Source: Adiantum capillus-veneris (taxonomy: Eukaryota > Streptophyta > Polypodiopsida > Polypodiales > Pteridaceae). Taken from it: a DNA stretch of 64,000 nucleotides. The position numbers and the translations under genes were made by a program. Positions 11,072 to 22,293 of the stretch are shown in pieces. The stretch lies in NCBI GenBank assembly GCA_014529385.2, contig CM043945.1, positions 154,410,741 to 154,474,740 on the forward strand, in the 5' to 3' direction. How positions within the stretch are numbered: position 1 is the stretch's first letter; each line of letters begins with the position of its first letter. The notes under the pieces were generated by a model. The model made no database searches. It had not been told where the DNA came from and saw nothing but the letters and a program-made list of their open reading frames with translations.

Positions 11072-12563
11072 TTACTCTAATGGAGCATTGTAAGCATTCA
11101 CAAGGTTCATACTATCCTTAAGTTGTATTCCTTGCATCCATCCAACATCTTCAAAAGGATAATTTTTGAACTTAATAAGATACCATCAGATAATCTTACC
11201 ATGCCGTAGTACCTTGTCTTCATGTCAAAGGATAGCTTTGGGTTGTATCACATCGTCTTGGTCTCCAACTTCAGGAGGGTCTTCAATAATTAGTTCACTT
11301 GGTGGCTCTCCTTTGTAGGGCTTAAATAGTCTCACAAGAAAAGCATTGTGCATGAGTCAATGGTTGGGCAACTTGAGTTGGTAAGCCGTCTCATTGATGG
11401 TCCTAAAAAGTTGGAAAGGGCCAAAGTTTTTTTTGCTAGCTTAGCATAATACTTTTTATGGCCTGTAGGATTTTTGCCCATGGTTTGCCTTAATCGAGCC
11501 TTAGGAAACTTAAGCAAGACCCAATCATTTTCTTGCAATTTAAATGCCATTCTGTGCTTGTCAGCAAAAATGTTTTTCCTTTGTTGAGAGATGGATATAG
11601 CCTCCTTAATATTTTCAAAATATTCTTGTAGGTCATGGCTATACTCATCAGCAACAAATATCTTCCCTTGTACTTTGAGTAGCAAGGAACTTTTAGGTCT
11701 TCCCTCAATGATCTCAAAAGGTGCTTTTCCCGTAGAAGTATGTATACTATTATTGTAGACGTACTCTACAAGAGGTAAGTATTTTTCCCATTGTGATCAT
11801 TGATCTACTTTGATAACATAAGTCTTGAGTAGATCTAGTATCGTAAGATTGGCTATCTCACTTTGGCCATCCGTTTGTGGGTGATAGGACAAAGAGAATT
11901 TCAATCTTGTTCCTAGATTTTCGAAGAGACATTTCCAAAAATTACTGGTCATTCTAGGATCTCTATCTGATACAATGGATGTTGGTAATCCATGGTGCTT
12001 GAAAATCTGTGATATGAAGAGAGTTTCCATTTGGTGTGCCTTAATAGCTTTTTTGACAGGAATAAAGTGTGCTTGTTTGCTAAACCTGTCAACAGTATTA
12101 TCCATATTCCCGTACTCCCATGGATAGACTTGGGTAATCCAAAGATGAAATCCATGGATATACTCTTTCACGGTGAATTTGGGATAGGCAATGGTTGGAG
12201 TAATCCAGGTTGCTTCCCTCTATCATATTGGATCTTTTGGCATACTACACATTTTCAACCATACTCTTGTATGTCCACTTTTATGGTAGGCCAATAGAAA
12301 TACGTCTCTACTCCTCGAAGAGTAGGTTGAATACCTCTATGTCCCGCATAGGGAAGAGAATGCATACCACATAGCCTATTTCCGAGGAGAAGATAACAAT
12401 CCTGCAAGGTGAATGGTTTTTCTTTCTTCCCCAAAGCAAGGGCTGACATTATGTCTCTAAAGTTAGTGTCAGTAGCATACTCATCTATTACAGAGGATAG
12501 ATCTTTGTGAGTAGCTATAGACACCACATTAAATTTTGGTAGTTGTGAAAGTGCATCGGCCAC
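11072..12563 (-). pseudogene. Chromovirus integrase and chromodomain
   Basis: In order: the end of RNase H with MADALSQLP (12563), an HHCC-type zinc region (SLPYAGHRGIQPTLRGVETY, then YFYWPTIKVDI), the catalytic core (VDRFSKQAHFIPVKK; SIVSDRDPRMTSNFWKCLFE; SYHPQTDGQSEIANLTI) and the C-terminal GKNPTGHKKYYAKLAK region. The tail FKNYPFEDVGWMQGIQ (about 11170-11120) resembles a plant chromodomain, which targets integration to modified histones. In the core the second Asp (SDRD) is present. The expected Glu of SEIAN is present although the following N is normally an R. A stop or frameshift near 11370, and others, break the frame. The ORF stops at 11072, about 345 bp before the purine tract. Confidence 0.8.
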
Positions 12564-12599
12564 ATGATTGTGCTTACTAGCTATGTGAGCAATATGGAA

Positions 12600-14011
12600 A
12601 TTAAATTGCGAAAGAAAATTTTCCCACCTTATTTGTTTTTTGAAAAGCTTGGTTTACGTCATGAAATACTTGAGAATTGCTAAAAGCTCTTTCTCATAAA
12701 TGCCCAAGACTCATTCATCCGTATTGAGCCTTCACCTCACATATGTTGGAATGCCCCTTCTTGAAGAAAAACTGCTCCAAGGCAATCACCACAAGCATCA
12801 CATTGGACCTCAAATGGTTTTGATAAATCGAGAAGCATGAGGATTGGTTGAGAGATAAGCTTCTCCTTGAGCTTGTCAAAAGCATTTTTCTCCATAGCAG
12901 TCCATACATACTTAACGTTCTTCTGAAATAAGTCATGTAGTGGTCCCCTGCTACTTGAGAGAATTTTGCTATGAAGTGTCTATAGTATGCGCACATACCA
13001 ATAAAGATTCTTAGCTCATGTAGATTCCTTGGGTTAGGCCATGCTATTATTACCTCTAGCTAGCTTTGATGGATCCATACGGATACCATCTTGAGAGATA
13101 TTATGACCAAGATATTGAATCTCTTGAAGGAAAAATTCACTTTTCTTTTGGTTGAGAAAAAGCTTATTCTCCCTCAATGCTTGAAAAACACTTGGAGATG
13201 TTGCTTATGTTCCTCCAAAAACTTGGAGTAGATGATGATATCATTAAAGAACACTCTAGTGAATTTGCGATAAGGTTTAAATTTTTTCTCCATTAGACAA
13301 TTAAACATAGCTAGTGCATTATTCAAGCCAAAAGGCATGACTAGATATTCATAAAGACTAAATGTTGTGCAAAACGCGGTCTTTAGGATATCTTCATCTA
13401 CTATCCTTATTTGATGATAGACACTCTTAAGGTCGATGATAGACACTCTTAAGGTCAATTCTACTAAAATAGGTAGAGCCTCGTAGCTTATTGAACATAT
13501 CTTCTACCCGAGGCATGGGAAATCTATTTTTGATAGTGATATGGTTTAGTGCTGGATACTCCACACACATACGGTATGTACCATCTTTCTTTAGCATTAA
13601 AAGGAGTGGAGAACAAAAGGGAGAGGAACTAGGTGTCACCATCCCTTTGCCTACCAATTCATATACTTGCCTCATGATCTCCTCTTGTTGAGCTTGTGAG
13701 ACTCGATAAGGAGGCTTGTTAGGAGGTGAGCTTCGTGAAAGGAGCTCAATGTGATGGTCATCATCACCTCTTTTTGGAGGTAAGTCCATAGGGATATCAT
13801 CGATGAGCACATCTTGGAATCCTTTTAGAAAATTAGACAAGTGTAGCTCTTCTTGATTCCTACCATTTACATTTGATGAAACATTAGGATATTTTAGAGA
13901 CTCTTGGACAAAAATCATGTACGTAGAAACTGAGATCTTCATTGACTTATCAAAAGCAAGAGGATTTACAAGTGGAATAGTGTGACCATGCTCACTAGCA
14001 CCTATATACAT
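12600..14011 (-). pseudogene. Chromovirus reverse transcriptase and RNase H
   Basis: Linker FQDVLIDDIPMDLPPKRG, DHHIELLS and PPYRVSQAQQEEIMRQVYEL, then the RT fingers MLKKDGTYRMCVEYPALNHI and NRFPMPRVEDMFNKLRGSTY, then VMPFGLNNALAMFNCLMEKK. The active-site block reads VFFNDIIIYSK, where YxDD has become FFND, a loss of one catalytic Asp. RNase H residues follow at 12996-12715 (MCAYYRHFIAKFSQVAG onward). An exact 22-bp tandem duplication at 13413-13456 shifts the frame inside the RT. Inactive. Confidence 0.85.
13413..13456. repeat. 22-bp perfect tandem duplication inside RT
   Basis: The unit GATGATAGACACTCTTAAGGTC occurs twice back to back (13413-13434 and 13435-13456). Since 22 is not a multiple of three it breaks the RT frame. 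Confidence 0.95.
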
Positions 14012-14136
14012 GTTCTTTCCCTTGTAGGTGAACTATATTCTCCCCTTTCAAGGAACTTCATATTGGCAGCCATGCAATCAAACTATGGCGCCCCTATTAT
14101 AGCATCCTCATGTTTGAGAGGAGAGATGAAAAAGTC

Positions 14137-14400
14137 TTATTTGTCAACATATCTTTGGACATGAAGCCTCAACTTCCCAGTCAAGGGAGTAACGGAGACT
14201 TGTTGTCCCTTGAAAGCTGTGTGAACCTTTACCATGTCTCCCATCTCGAAAGCTTGAATGCCCAACTTGGTGGCCAACTCCATTGATATGAAGCTGTAAG
14301 TAGAGCCAAGGTCAAACAAGATGAAGGCATCATGATCTCTTACCTTTTCCCAAGCATAGGAAAGTGATGATCCTTTCCCAATGAGCATCCTCTTGCGGAG
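14137..14400 (-). pseudogene. Chromovirus retropepsin
   Basis: Contains DAFILFDLGSTYSFISMELA followed by KLGIQAFEM and further typical retropepsin sequence (VSVTPLTGKL). The active-site triplet D-S/T-G reads D-L-G, so it is probably inactive. The frame is continuous with the Gag end upstream, as in chromovirus gag-pol. Downstream, about 100 bases separate it from the RT linker. Confidence 0.75.
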
Positions 14401-14870
14401 CTTCGATGGTGGAAGACCTAGGAGTCTCATTCTAAGCATTCTTCTTGGGGCCAGAACAATAACCATGTCCTTGCTCCCCACACTTGAAACACTTATGGTC
14501 CTTGTGAGAAGCTTCAAGCTCTTTGGGAGAGAGTTTTTTTTTGCCTTTGTAAACTCCCTTCTCCTTGGACCAATTGTTTTTGTTGTTGTTGGAAGTGCCT
14601 TGGGAAGAATTTTGAACATTGGTTTTCTCCTTTGCATCATCTTTGTCTTTGTTTTCCATGAGCTTGACATTCCGTCTAACCCCTTGATGGAAATTGATGC
14701 ATGAAGAAACCATAGTGTGATAGATTACTTCGCTAATGGTACCAGGCCATTGAAAGTTGATGTATTTGGCCATCTCTTCAGGCAAAGTCTATCTTTTGAT
14801 GTATTCCCGCACAAAATTGCTACCTTTGCTCGGCAAAGTATATCTTTTGAAAGATAGTAGCAGGGATTTC
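14400..14870 (-). pseudogene. Chromovirus Gag C-terminus with CCHC knuckle
   Basis: Keeps the tail of the capsid region (ATG at 14785, MPEEMAKYINFQWPG) and, after a Lys/Asn-rich linker, the zinc knuckle CFKCGEQGHGYC (Cx2Cx4Hx3C, one residue short of the canonical Cx2Cx4Hx4C). The N-terminal two thirds of Gag are missing: homology ends at about 14870, where the 6.3 kb foreign block begins. Confidence 0.75.
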
Positions 14871-15212
14871 AAAATGACGTGATCACACTATAATTTCAGG
14901 TTAATAACAATAGAAATGCAAAATAACAAATATTTTGTTAATTGACATTCATCTTTTTTGACCTCTAGGGAGACCCGGAGACCGGCTCGTAGCCCGCCGG
15001 GCTAATTAGTTGGCCCGCCGGGCCATGCCATGGCTATATAAAGGTGACACCGGTGCTTTTCTTTTCACAAAAGAGGTACATTGAAAAGTCTTCACCAAAC
15101 TTTCTCGCAGCTTTCCACATTCTCAAAGCAGTGTAGCAGTAATTTTTTAAACCCAGTTTTTTGCGTTAAAACTTAAAGGTTTAACCTTTCTTTTATCAAA
15201 TCATCGTAAGTG
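14871..15212 (+). promoter_or_regulatory. Promoter-like region with GC-rich repeats and TATA box
   Basis: A GC-rich island contains two near-palindromic sites, AGCCCGCCGGGCT (14991-15002 and edge) and GGCCCGCCGGGCC (15012-15024), followed by TATATAAA at 15035-15042. Transcription would be expected from about 15065, reading into the 87-bp tandem repeats and then the kinase/RING gene. This is the most promoter-like spot in the window outside LTRs. Upstream, 14871-14960 is AT-rich. Confidence 0.55.
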
Positions 15213-16360
15213 GATGCACTGGAACATGGTTGCAATTGCGGCTAGGTGTGTCATTGCAAAAGCGTACGATGATTATGTTTTATATTGCTCCCAGTCATTC
15301 ATGCTTCGGCACATGGTTGCAATTGCGACTAGGTGTGTTGCTACTAGAATGACATGAGCATTTGTTTGAAAGAAGTAACCGTGCGTGAATGCACTAGCAC
15401 ATGGTTGCAATTGCGGCTAGGTGTGTCATTGCAAAAGTGTAGGGTGATTATGTTTTATGTTGCTCGCAGTCATTCATGCTTCGGCACATGGTTGCAATTG
15501 CGACTAGGTGTGTTGCTGCTAGAATGACAGGAGCATCTGTTTGAAAGAAGTCAGAGTGCGTGGATGCACTAGCACATGGTTGCAATTGCTGCTAAGTGTG
15601 TCATTGCAAAAATGCAAGATGACTATGTTTTATGTTGCTTCCCGTCATTCATGCTTTGGCACATGGTTGCAATTGCGACTAGGTGTGTTGCTGCTAGATT
15701 GACGGTAGCATCTAATGCATGAATGTGTGCTCAAATAATTTCATAATGCTTCATATGCTTGAATCTTGAAAGAAGACATCGTTCGTGGAAGCACTGGCAC
15801 ATGGTTGCAATTGCGACTACGTGTGTCATTGCAAAAGCGTAGGATGACTATGTTTTATGTTGCTCCGAGTCATTCATGCTTCGGCACATGGTTGCAATTG
15901 CCACTAGGTGTGTTGCTGCTAGAATGACAGGAGCATATGTTTGAAAGAAGTCACCGTGCGTGGATGCACTGGAACATGGTTGCAATTGCGGCTAGGTGTG
16001 TCATTGCAAAACCGTAGGATGACTATGTTTTATGTTGCTCCCAGTCATTCATGCTTCGGCACATGGTTGCAATTGCGACTATGTGTGTTTCTACTAGAAT
16101 GAAAGGAGCATCTGTTTGAAAGAAGTCACCGTGCGTGGATGCACTGGCACATGGTTGCAATTGCGGCTAGGTGTGTCATTGCAAAAGCGTAGGGTGACTA
16201 TGTTTTATGTTGCTCCCAGTCATTCATGCTTCGGCACATGGTTGCAATTGCGACTAGGTGTGTTGCTGCTAGAATCACAGGAGCATCTGTTTGTAAGTTG
16301 TCGTACAGTGAGGCATTGGCACATGGTTGCGATTGCGATTAGGTGTGTCACTGCAAAAGC
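15205..16360 (+). repeat. Tandem repeat, 13 monomers of about 87 bp
   Basis: The core CACATGGTTGCAATTGCGRC recurs at about 15220, 15308, 15400, 15485, 15572, 15660, 15799, 15886, 15973, 16061, 16149, 16235 and 16319. Odd and even monomers differ (one continues GTGTCATTGCAAAAGCGTA, the other GTGTTGCTGCTAGAATGAC), so the working unit is a dimer of about 175 bp. One gap, about 50 bp wider than the normal spacing, lies near 15720-15780. The array sits between the TATA box and the kinase-like ORF and would be in its 5' leader. Confidence 0.9.
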
Positions 16361-17136
16361 GTACGAGATCTATGGTCTATATTGCACTTTTTCTTTCACG
16401 TAGAAAAGATCCAAATGCAATGGCACATAGTTTTATTTCACAATGTGTTCTTTGCAATAATACCATTGTAGGCAAAATGGATCCTTCTGCTACTTCAATG
16501 ATAGAGTTCAAAAAGAAAATTAGACAATTGTTGATTACGATCGTCAGTGCACTAGATCCCGATGATATATCGTAGATTGTTGCAGATGAGTCTAGATTGC
16601 AACCATTATACAGTGAGATTGCCCGCAAAATGTTGTTGTTATATCCAGACAAAACAACCGAATCAATAATCTCATTACTGAGCAGTTGGGTGGGCAATTT
16701 GCCCAAGGTGGCCTCTGATTTGAAAGAGGAATGCCCTCAAGAAGTAGACAAGGGTAAGCTAGAGCATTGGAACACTAGATGGAGAGATGAAAAGGAGAGG
16801 TCAAGGCGAGCATCCCACATAGACACAAAGTTTGGCCTAAGCAAGAAAATGCAAATGGCTATCACCAGAGTTGTGGGGAGCAACCAAGTTGGAGAACCGT
16901 TTATTGAGGAGGCTGCCATTGAGGGAACATCGGGTTCTACTGCTTCTGCCAGTCACCTGGAGAGCAGTATATACAATTCTGAATGTAGTATGACTCTGGG
17001 CATTCCAAATAAGTCCATTAAGAAGATCAAGAAACTTGGGTCAGGGGCTTATGGCACAGGGTGGCAAGTTCAAATCAAAGGGATCAGTTTCCTTCCTGCA
17101 ACGAATACTTATTGTGCCAAGGAGTTCAAAGGATAG
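16327..17136 (+). pseudogene. Helical N-terminus plus protein-kinase ATP-lobe fragment
   Basis: One frame runs from the last 87-bp repeat to 17136 with a single in-frame TAG at 16573. The first part is helical (SMIEFKKKIRQLLITIVSAL; IARKMLLLYPDKTTESIISL). Residues near the end match a kinase glycine loop, IKKIKKLGSGAYGTGWQVQI, followed by NTYCAKEFKG, where K would be the ATP-binding lysine. The usual valine after the loop (GxGxxGxV) is absent and replaced by GWQV. After 17136 the kinase continues only as broken scraps (ASESGVDLNHRGIVRSIS), with no catalytic HRD or DFG found. The kinase is therefore truncated. The downstream ORF 17267-18025 looks like the other half of the same gene. Confidence 0.6.
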
Positions 17137-17266
17137 GCCAAGCATTAGTGGAAAAGCTTTGCATCAGAAAGTGGGGTAGATCTCAACCATAGAGGGATTG
17201 TGAGGAGTATTTCCCACTCTGTAACGTTGCCATGGTTTCTGATGAGAGAACATATATCTCGATGTT

Positions 17267-18025
17267 ATGGATCATTCTATGCATCATATGGATTGTCCAT
17301 TATGGTTTGCCAAGATGTTATACATGCATTATGTCTTGGGTGAAGCAGTGGACTTCAGCTCAAGGACACCTCATATGACGGTTGAGGACATTTGCAGCAG
17401 TGCAATCACCGTCACACGGCAAGAGATGTCATTGGCACTAGAAGGTGCATCAATGGAAGTGCACCAAGTTAAGGAGGAGCTTCAAACTCAACTCAGGCAA
17501 GCATCACAAGCTACACAAGGCTCTCATGCAGAAGCAACCCTAAATAGAGACTTGCAAAGGGAGGTGAAGGTGCTATCTCCCCACGTAAAAGAGTTAGAGG
17601 CGACTATAAAAAAACAAAATGCTGCCACATTGATTGAGCACCCAACATCTATTGAGGCCCCTCGAGCTTCTGGTGAGCACGGTGGTCCTTGCACCATATG
17701 TAGATCATTCTTTCATGAGTGGTGTGGTCACTTCAGCTTGCCATGCGGACATATGTACCATATATCATGCTTGATGCAAAGCATGATGAATAGCTTTCAT
17801 TGTGCTATATGTAAGTATGAGATATCCAAAAAGCTATATGAAATGTTCAAAATGTCTGAAGACTATAATAAGCTTAAAGGTCAGCGTGAACAGAAGAATG
17901 AAGATATTCTCACAAATATTTCACTCACTTGGATAGTTTTTGTAACATTTGAAAACATTTACTCGTTGTCTTGCGAGAATTTATTAGTGAATTGTGAATT
18001 GTCTTCACTTCAGCTTCAATTATGA
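17267..18025 (+). CDS. Coiled-coil RING-H2 finger protein fragment
   Basis: An open frame of 252 codons. Residues 1-45 look like the tail of a broken kinase region (FSSRTPHMTVEDICS). Residues 50-120 form a coiled coil (MEVHQVKEELQTQLRQASQA; LQREVKVLSPHVKELEATIK). Residues 142-182 are a complete RING-H2: C142, C145, C160, H162, H165, C168, C179 and C182, spacing C-x2-C-x14-C-x-H-x2-H-x2-C-x10-C-x2-C. A RING-H2 would bind two zinc ions and typically recruits a ubiquitin-conjugating enzyme, so an E3-ligase role is an inference. The start codon is uncertain because the frame is entered by a frameshift from the kinase part. It is tail to tail with the hAT relic, 218 bp away. Confidence 0.55.
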   Translation: MDHSMHHMDCPLWFAKMLYMHYVLGEAVDFSSRTPHMTVEDICSSAITVTRQEMSLALEGASMEVHQVKEELQTQLRQASQATQGSHAEATLNRDLQREVKVLSPHVKELEATIKKQNAATLIEHPTSIEAPRASGEHGGPCTICRSFFHEWCGHFSLPCGHMYHISCLMQSMMNSFHCAICKYEISKKLYEMFKMSEDYNKLKGQREQKNEDILTNISLTWIVFVTFENIYSLSCENLLVNCELSSLQLQL

Positions 18026-18242
18026 TATGTGATAATGCAAAGATATGTTAGGGCTTTGTATATTATGAAGCTTTAATAGTGATTTGTGGCCTTGTAAAGG
18101 TTTTTAAGGGCTTCGTTTATTATTAAGCACATGTCTAAACCTTAAACTAAATATTAAAAAAATCTTATAAGATAAACAATTTCTGAACTTAAACAGAATT
18201 CACTCAATGGATTCGATAATCTATTAATTAAACCACCGTCAC

Positions 18243-20516
18243 TTGCTGCGACGAGTCAAAGTTGGTTCAATTTCCAAATTCTCTTCAATCTCTTCTAAAG
18301 TACATGTAGTTTCTACTTCATGAGATTCCCCTTACAGCTCACTGTCTTCGTCCACCTCATCATTGGTTACATCATAAGTCCAACGCGGCATCTCCTCTTT
18401 GTAGTTCTCAGCTTGCAATCTTGCCAATAGCCGATGGTTGCAGTACATATACACCAATTTTTCAGCTCTTGAATTTAGAAGGCGGTTTCTGATGGTGGAA
18501 TGTACATATTTATATGTACTCCAGTTCTCTCAGAACTTGAATTGGATGCACATTGGGCTAGGACTCTAATAGCTAGGCGTTTAAGGGTGGGTGCACTACC
18601 ACCATTCATCATCCACCACTTCCACGTTGGTTGCTCCGTGGCAAGTTTCTGCACAAATTTTGTACCAAACTTACCCTCTTTAAGTTTAAACTTTGTAAGA
18701 TCAGTAATAGCTGATGCATGCTCATCAGGATCAGCATAAAACCTGCCTATCACATCATAAAAGTCTTCCAGCACCTCCTCATCAAGTTTGTCTATTTCCA
18801 TTGCCCAATACTCTGGATCCAATAAGAAAGCTACGCTGTGTAGTGGACTATGTGCTCCAACACATCGACCATGCACATACTTTCTCAGAATTTCTCTTCT
18901 CTTTTGAGTGAATGGTGTCTTCCAAGGCTTCACAATTGGCTCTTGGGGCTCCTCTGGATTTGCAAGGCTTTCTTGAACACTCCACCAAGACATCCACACC
19001 TTACCTATGTTAGGCAAGGCAGAATCCAGTTGGCGTAATGCGAGCATAATTGGCATCATGACATTGTGGACATCCACCACATCATCCCAGAAGTGGCGAT
19101 CAGCTAGTAGATCTCTGATCACCCCTATTTTTCTTTTTATCTTCTCCCTTTGACCGGCCTCCCATTCTGAAAAGTGGCACAAACAAATGTCTCCATCACA
19201 GCATTCTTATTTTTTATTAGTGATTCTACCGTATAGTAGTTGGTGCAAAATCTAGTTTCGCACGGGAGTTTTAACATAGTAGACATCCTCTGACAGTACA
19301 TGTGAAGAACCCTCTGACGCTTCAAAACAAACTTGACTATTAAGCGAGCATTGTCTACTATCCATTGGAACCACTCTGTGTCATTACTCTTGTACCAATC
19401 TTACAATACCAAGTTCAATCTGTGTGTACTGCAACCAGCACTATATAGGTGAGAGAAGCGACTTTCAAGTATCCTACCTGTAGCCCTGTAATTTTTGGCA
19501 TTGTCCATGATTACTTGGACAACATTTTCTTTTCTAAGTTCCTCAATTGCCTCGCCAATGATGTCAGCTATAAAACTGCCAGACTTTATTTGACCAGAGC
19601 TATCCACAGCTTTGATAAAACATTCACCACGAGGACATACAAGCATGATGTTCATCAATGGCCACCTTTGAATGTTGCACCAAACATCACTAACTATGGT
19701 GTATCCAGATTGTTCTGTTGCATTTAATATTACCCTTTGAATAGCCTGTTGTGTGCTTGTGTAACATTTATCCAACAGTTGGTTTCTCATATGGTGATAT
19801 GTTGGAGGGGTAAATCCAGCACCATACCACCCAATGCGTTTCCAAGCTGACTTCCATGCATCACGGGTGACAATGGCCAATGATCCCCCAGTGAAATAGA
19901 CGGCTTTAGCTAGTGCAAGTTGTGCTTCTTCTAAGGCAAGCGTTTTGAAGCTCGTCTGTAACCTAACTTTTCTACTTTTTGACGATCCTACCTGAAAGTC
20001 AGGAGATCCATGGTTTGGAGGTGTAGTTCCATCGATATGAGAAGTTGGTTCCTTGCTTTGAGTGCTTCCATTTGTGGGCATTACACCCAATGATCCCTCG
20101 TACTGGTTTGATCTTATCGATATCGGGGTGTGATGGTCAAAAGTAGAGAGTTTTGATCTTTTGCTCGTGAAAATTAGCTTACCAATTAAAGCTTTTAAGT
20201 GCATAGTTGCTTCTTCTGCACCTAAGCCCTTGCACTTTCCTCCTTGGATTCTGGTATTGCCACCTAGCAAATGATCCCTTATTCTTGGTGCTCCTCCAGA
20301 TTTCTCTTCGCCACAAAATTTACATTTCCAATCTTGATACTTATTTAAATTTGTGGAAAAATTCCACTCGGGTCCTGGACTTTTTCTACCTGCCTTTCAC
20401 TTGCCCTACGAAGTGGTGCCCTGCGAAGCAGGACCTGGCATCGAGGTAGGAGGTCTCCTCAAGGAATCCAGGCTTGAGACACCAACATCACCCCTCACAT
20501 TCCCGGTGGAAGACAT
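18243..20516 (-). pseudogene. hAT transposase (BED, DUF659, hAT dimerisation)
   Basis: Minus-strand start at 20516 (MSSTGNVRGDVGVS). Order: BED zinc finger (DWKCKFCGEEKSGGAPRIRD, then HLLGG), DUF659 region (GWYGAGFTPPTYHHMRNQLL; GYTIVSDVWCNIQRWPLMNI; VVQVIMDNAKNYRATGRILE; SRFSHLYSAGCSTHRLNLVL), then the C-terminal half (MCHFSEWEAGQREKIKRKIG; SVAFLLDPEYWAMEIDKLDE) and the dimerisation end (SAPTLKRLAIRVLAQCASNS, then, after a one-base frameshift, SERNWSTYKYVHS). Stops occur at about 20406, 20395 and 19402, with a frameshift near 18530. It is thus a dead copy of a plant hAT transposase that moves DNA by cut and paste. I could not identify its terminal inverted repeats. Confidence 0.85.
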
Positions 20517-20639
20517 ACTTATTGGATGCCTACAATACCAATAAACATAGCTCAGTATGCTATCTCTTCTTTCAAGTATTATTCAAACCAAACATTAGTG
20601 TTATAATCAATATCACACACAAGCGTAGTAGTGAAGCCT

Positions 20640-21180
20640 GAAGGGAATAAACCTCAATCTACTCAAACATGAGCAAGCAAATACAACGGTGAATCAAATA
20701 TGTGATCAGTCCATCCCAAAAGTAGAGATATCGACCCAAACATTCACCTTCCTACCTCCTTTCATGAATCAGTCCAGTCCAAAAAAGAACTAATGACCCA
20801 TGATTGGAGATCTAATCGAAACAGCAAGAAAATACAACGGTGAACAAACATGTGATCAGTCCATCCCAAAAGTAGAGATATCAACCCAAAGATTCACCTT
20901 CCTACCTCCTTTCATGAAGTCCAGTCCAAAAAAGAACTAATGACCCATGATTGGAGCTCTGATCGGAATAGCAAGAAAATACAGCAGTGAATCAAATATG
21001 TGATCAGTCCATCCCAAAAGTAGAGATATCGACCCAAAATGAATCAATCCAGTCCAAAAAAGAACTAATGACCCATGATTTGAGCTCTAATCGGAATAGC
21101 AAGCAAATACAGTGGTGAATCAAACATGTGATCAGTCCATCCCAAAAGTAGAGATATCGACCCAAAGATTCACCTTTCTA
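20640..21180. repeat. Tandem repeat, four copies of about 150 bp
   Basis: GTGATCAGTCCATCCCAAAA recurs at 20702, 20852, 21000 and 21128 (periods 150, 148, 128). The unit also contains CAGTCCAAAAAAGAACTAAT and GACCCATGATTGGAG. The last copy is cut where chromovirus leader homology begins at about 21180. The position upstream of the hAT start would fit a subterminal repeat, but this is inference. Confidence 0.9.
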
Positions 21181-22293
21181 AGCTTAGAGATCTACATCTC
21201 TAACCTTTAAAAACAAAATAATAAGCACATAGAATTGAATTAAAATAGCACCCCTAAGCTTTAGATCCCTATTCTCTAGACCCCACCTTAAAAATTCTAC
21301 ATCTTTAAGCTCTAGAGCCCCCTTTACACATTTCAAACTCTAGATCTCTAGGCTACAAATCCCACTTTAAAATCTTTAAAGTTCTAAGCTCTATAACTCT
21401 AGTGCTATAGGGTGACCCTCCCCTTACCTGTGAGTCCATGTAACCTTGTCACTTTCTTTAATTCAAATTTTTACCTTTGAAAAAAAAACTCTAGGTCCTC
21501 ACTGGAGACCTTACTTTAAAAGTTCTACATCCTTAAGGTCTAAACATAGCTTTAAAATCTCTAAAAATAAAAATAAAACATCTCTAGAGATTAAGGCTTC
21601 AAAGGATAGTTTCCTTATAGTTTGAACTAGCAAAAATGACAACTTTAGTCTATCACCTCAAGTTTCAGCATGTGAAAGACTTTCTTTAAATGAAAAGGCG
21701 GGTGAAATAACTTCTCAAAATGAAAAGTTTGTTTCCACCAAATATGCGTGGTGATGTTGTTCTGCACAGTCCAATGAGGCTGCACCGCTTGTCTCTTTGC
21801 ATCGCCTAATCAAAACAGTACTACCTTGTGTGCAATGGCTGCCTAGGTGCTATTGTAGACAAACCACGACCAACCACAAGGCCAAAATATTTTACCCCAA
21901 TTTTCCATGAAAGAGAATAAAATATACTCCAAAGTGAACAAACACTCTCACCATGAAATGCTTATGGAGGGTGCTGCCATGTCCTTGGAGTGGCAACTCC
22001 CAAGGACACCCTCAAAGCATACATAGTTTTCAGAGAGACTAGAAAGACACACAAGCATCCATGTAACTGCTTCTAACAATCAACATTCCACACACGAGAA
22101 TTTCACAAAAAAAGAACTCGCAAAATTCCCACCATCGGCTGGCATGTACCCCCTTTTCCCTCGTTTCTCTCTAGTAGCGTCCCATACCACCCTATACAAG
22201 AGGAGGGAGATTCTCAGAGGCTAGGCCATCACGACCCCATGAGCTCTAGTGGTTTTGCACACATCACCATGCTATGCATATAAGCAAGAAGGA
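21180..22293 (-). other. Chromovirus leader, copy B
   Basis: Matches leader A (7478-8595) almost base for base. No conserved ORF. Confidence 0.6.

Larger units (their letters stand above)
7478..11366 (-). repeat. Direct repeat A of the chromovirus array (about 3.9 kb)
   Basis: Near-identical, by eye about 98 percent, to 21180-25109 in the same orientation. In minus-strand order it holds the end of pol with the chromodomain (11366-11072), a purine tract, an LTR (10713-8610), a tRNA-iMet-type primer site (8608-8596) and leader sequence (to about 7478). The main length difference is about 44 bp, near 10370 in A and 24090 in B. Because the repeat covers both pol end and leader, it is larger than an LTR pair and implies a tandem (LTR-internal)n arrangement or a segmental duplication. 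Confidence 0.85.

Noticed and set aside
15205-16360. Regular repeats resembling a CRISPR array
   Set aside because: The unit is about 87 bp with no variable spacers and the context is a eukaryotic genome. It is an ordinary tandem repeat.
16116-16403. ORF through the 87-bp repeats
   Set aside because: It encodes repeat translations (TWLQLRLGV) in changing frames. The repeats are better explained as leader DNA.
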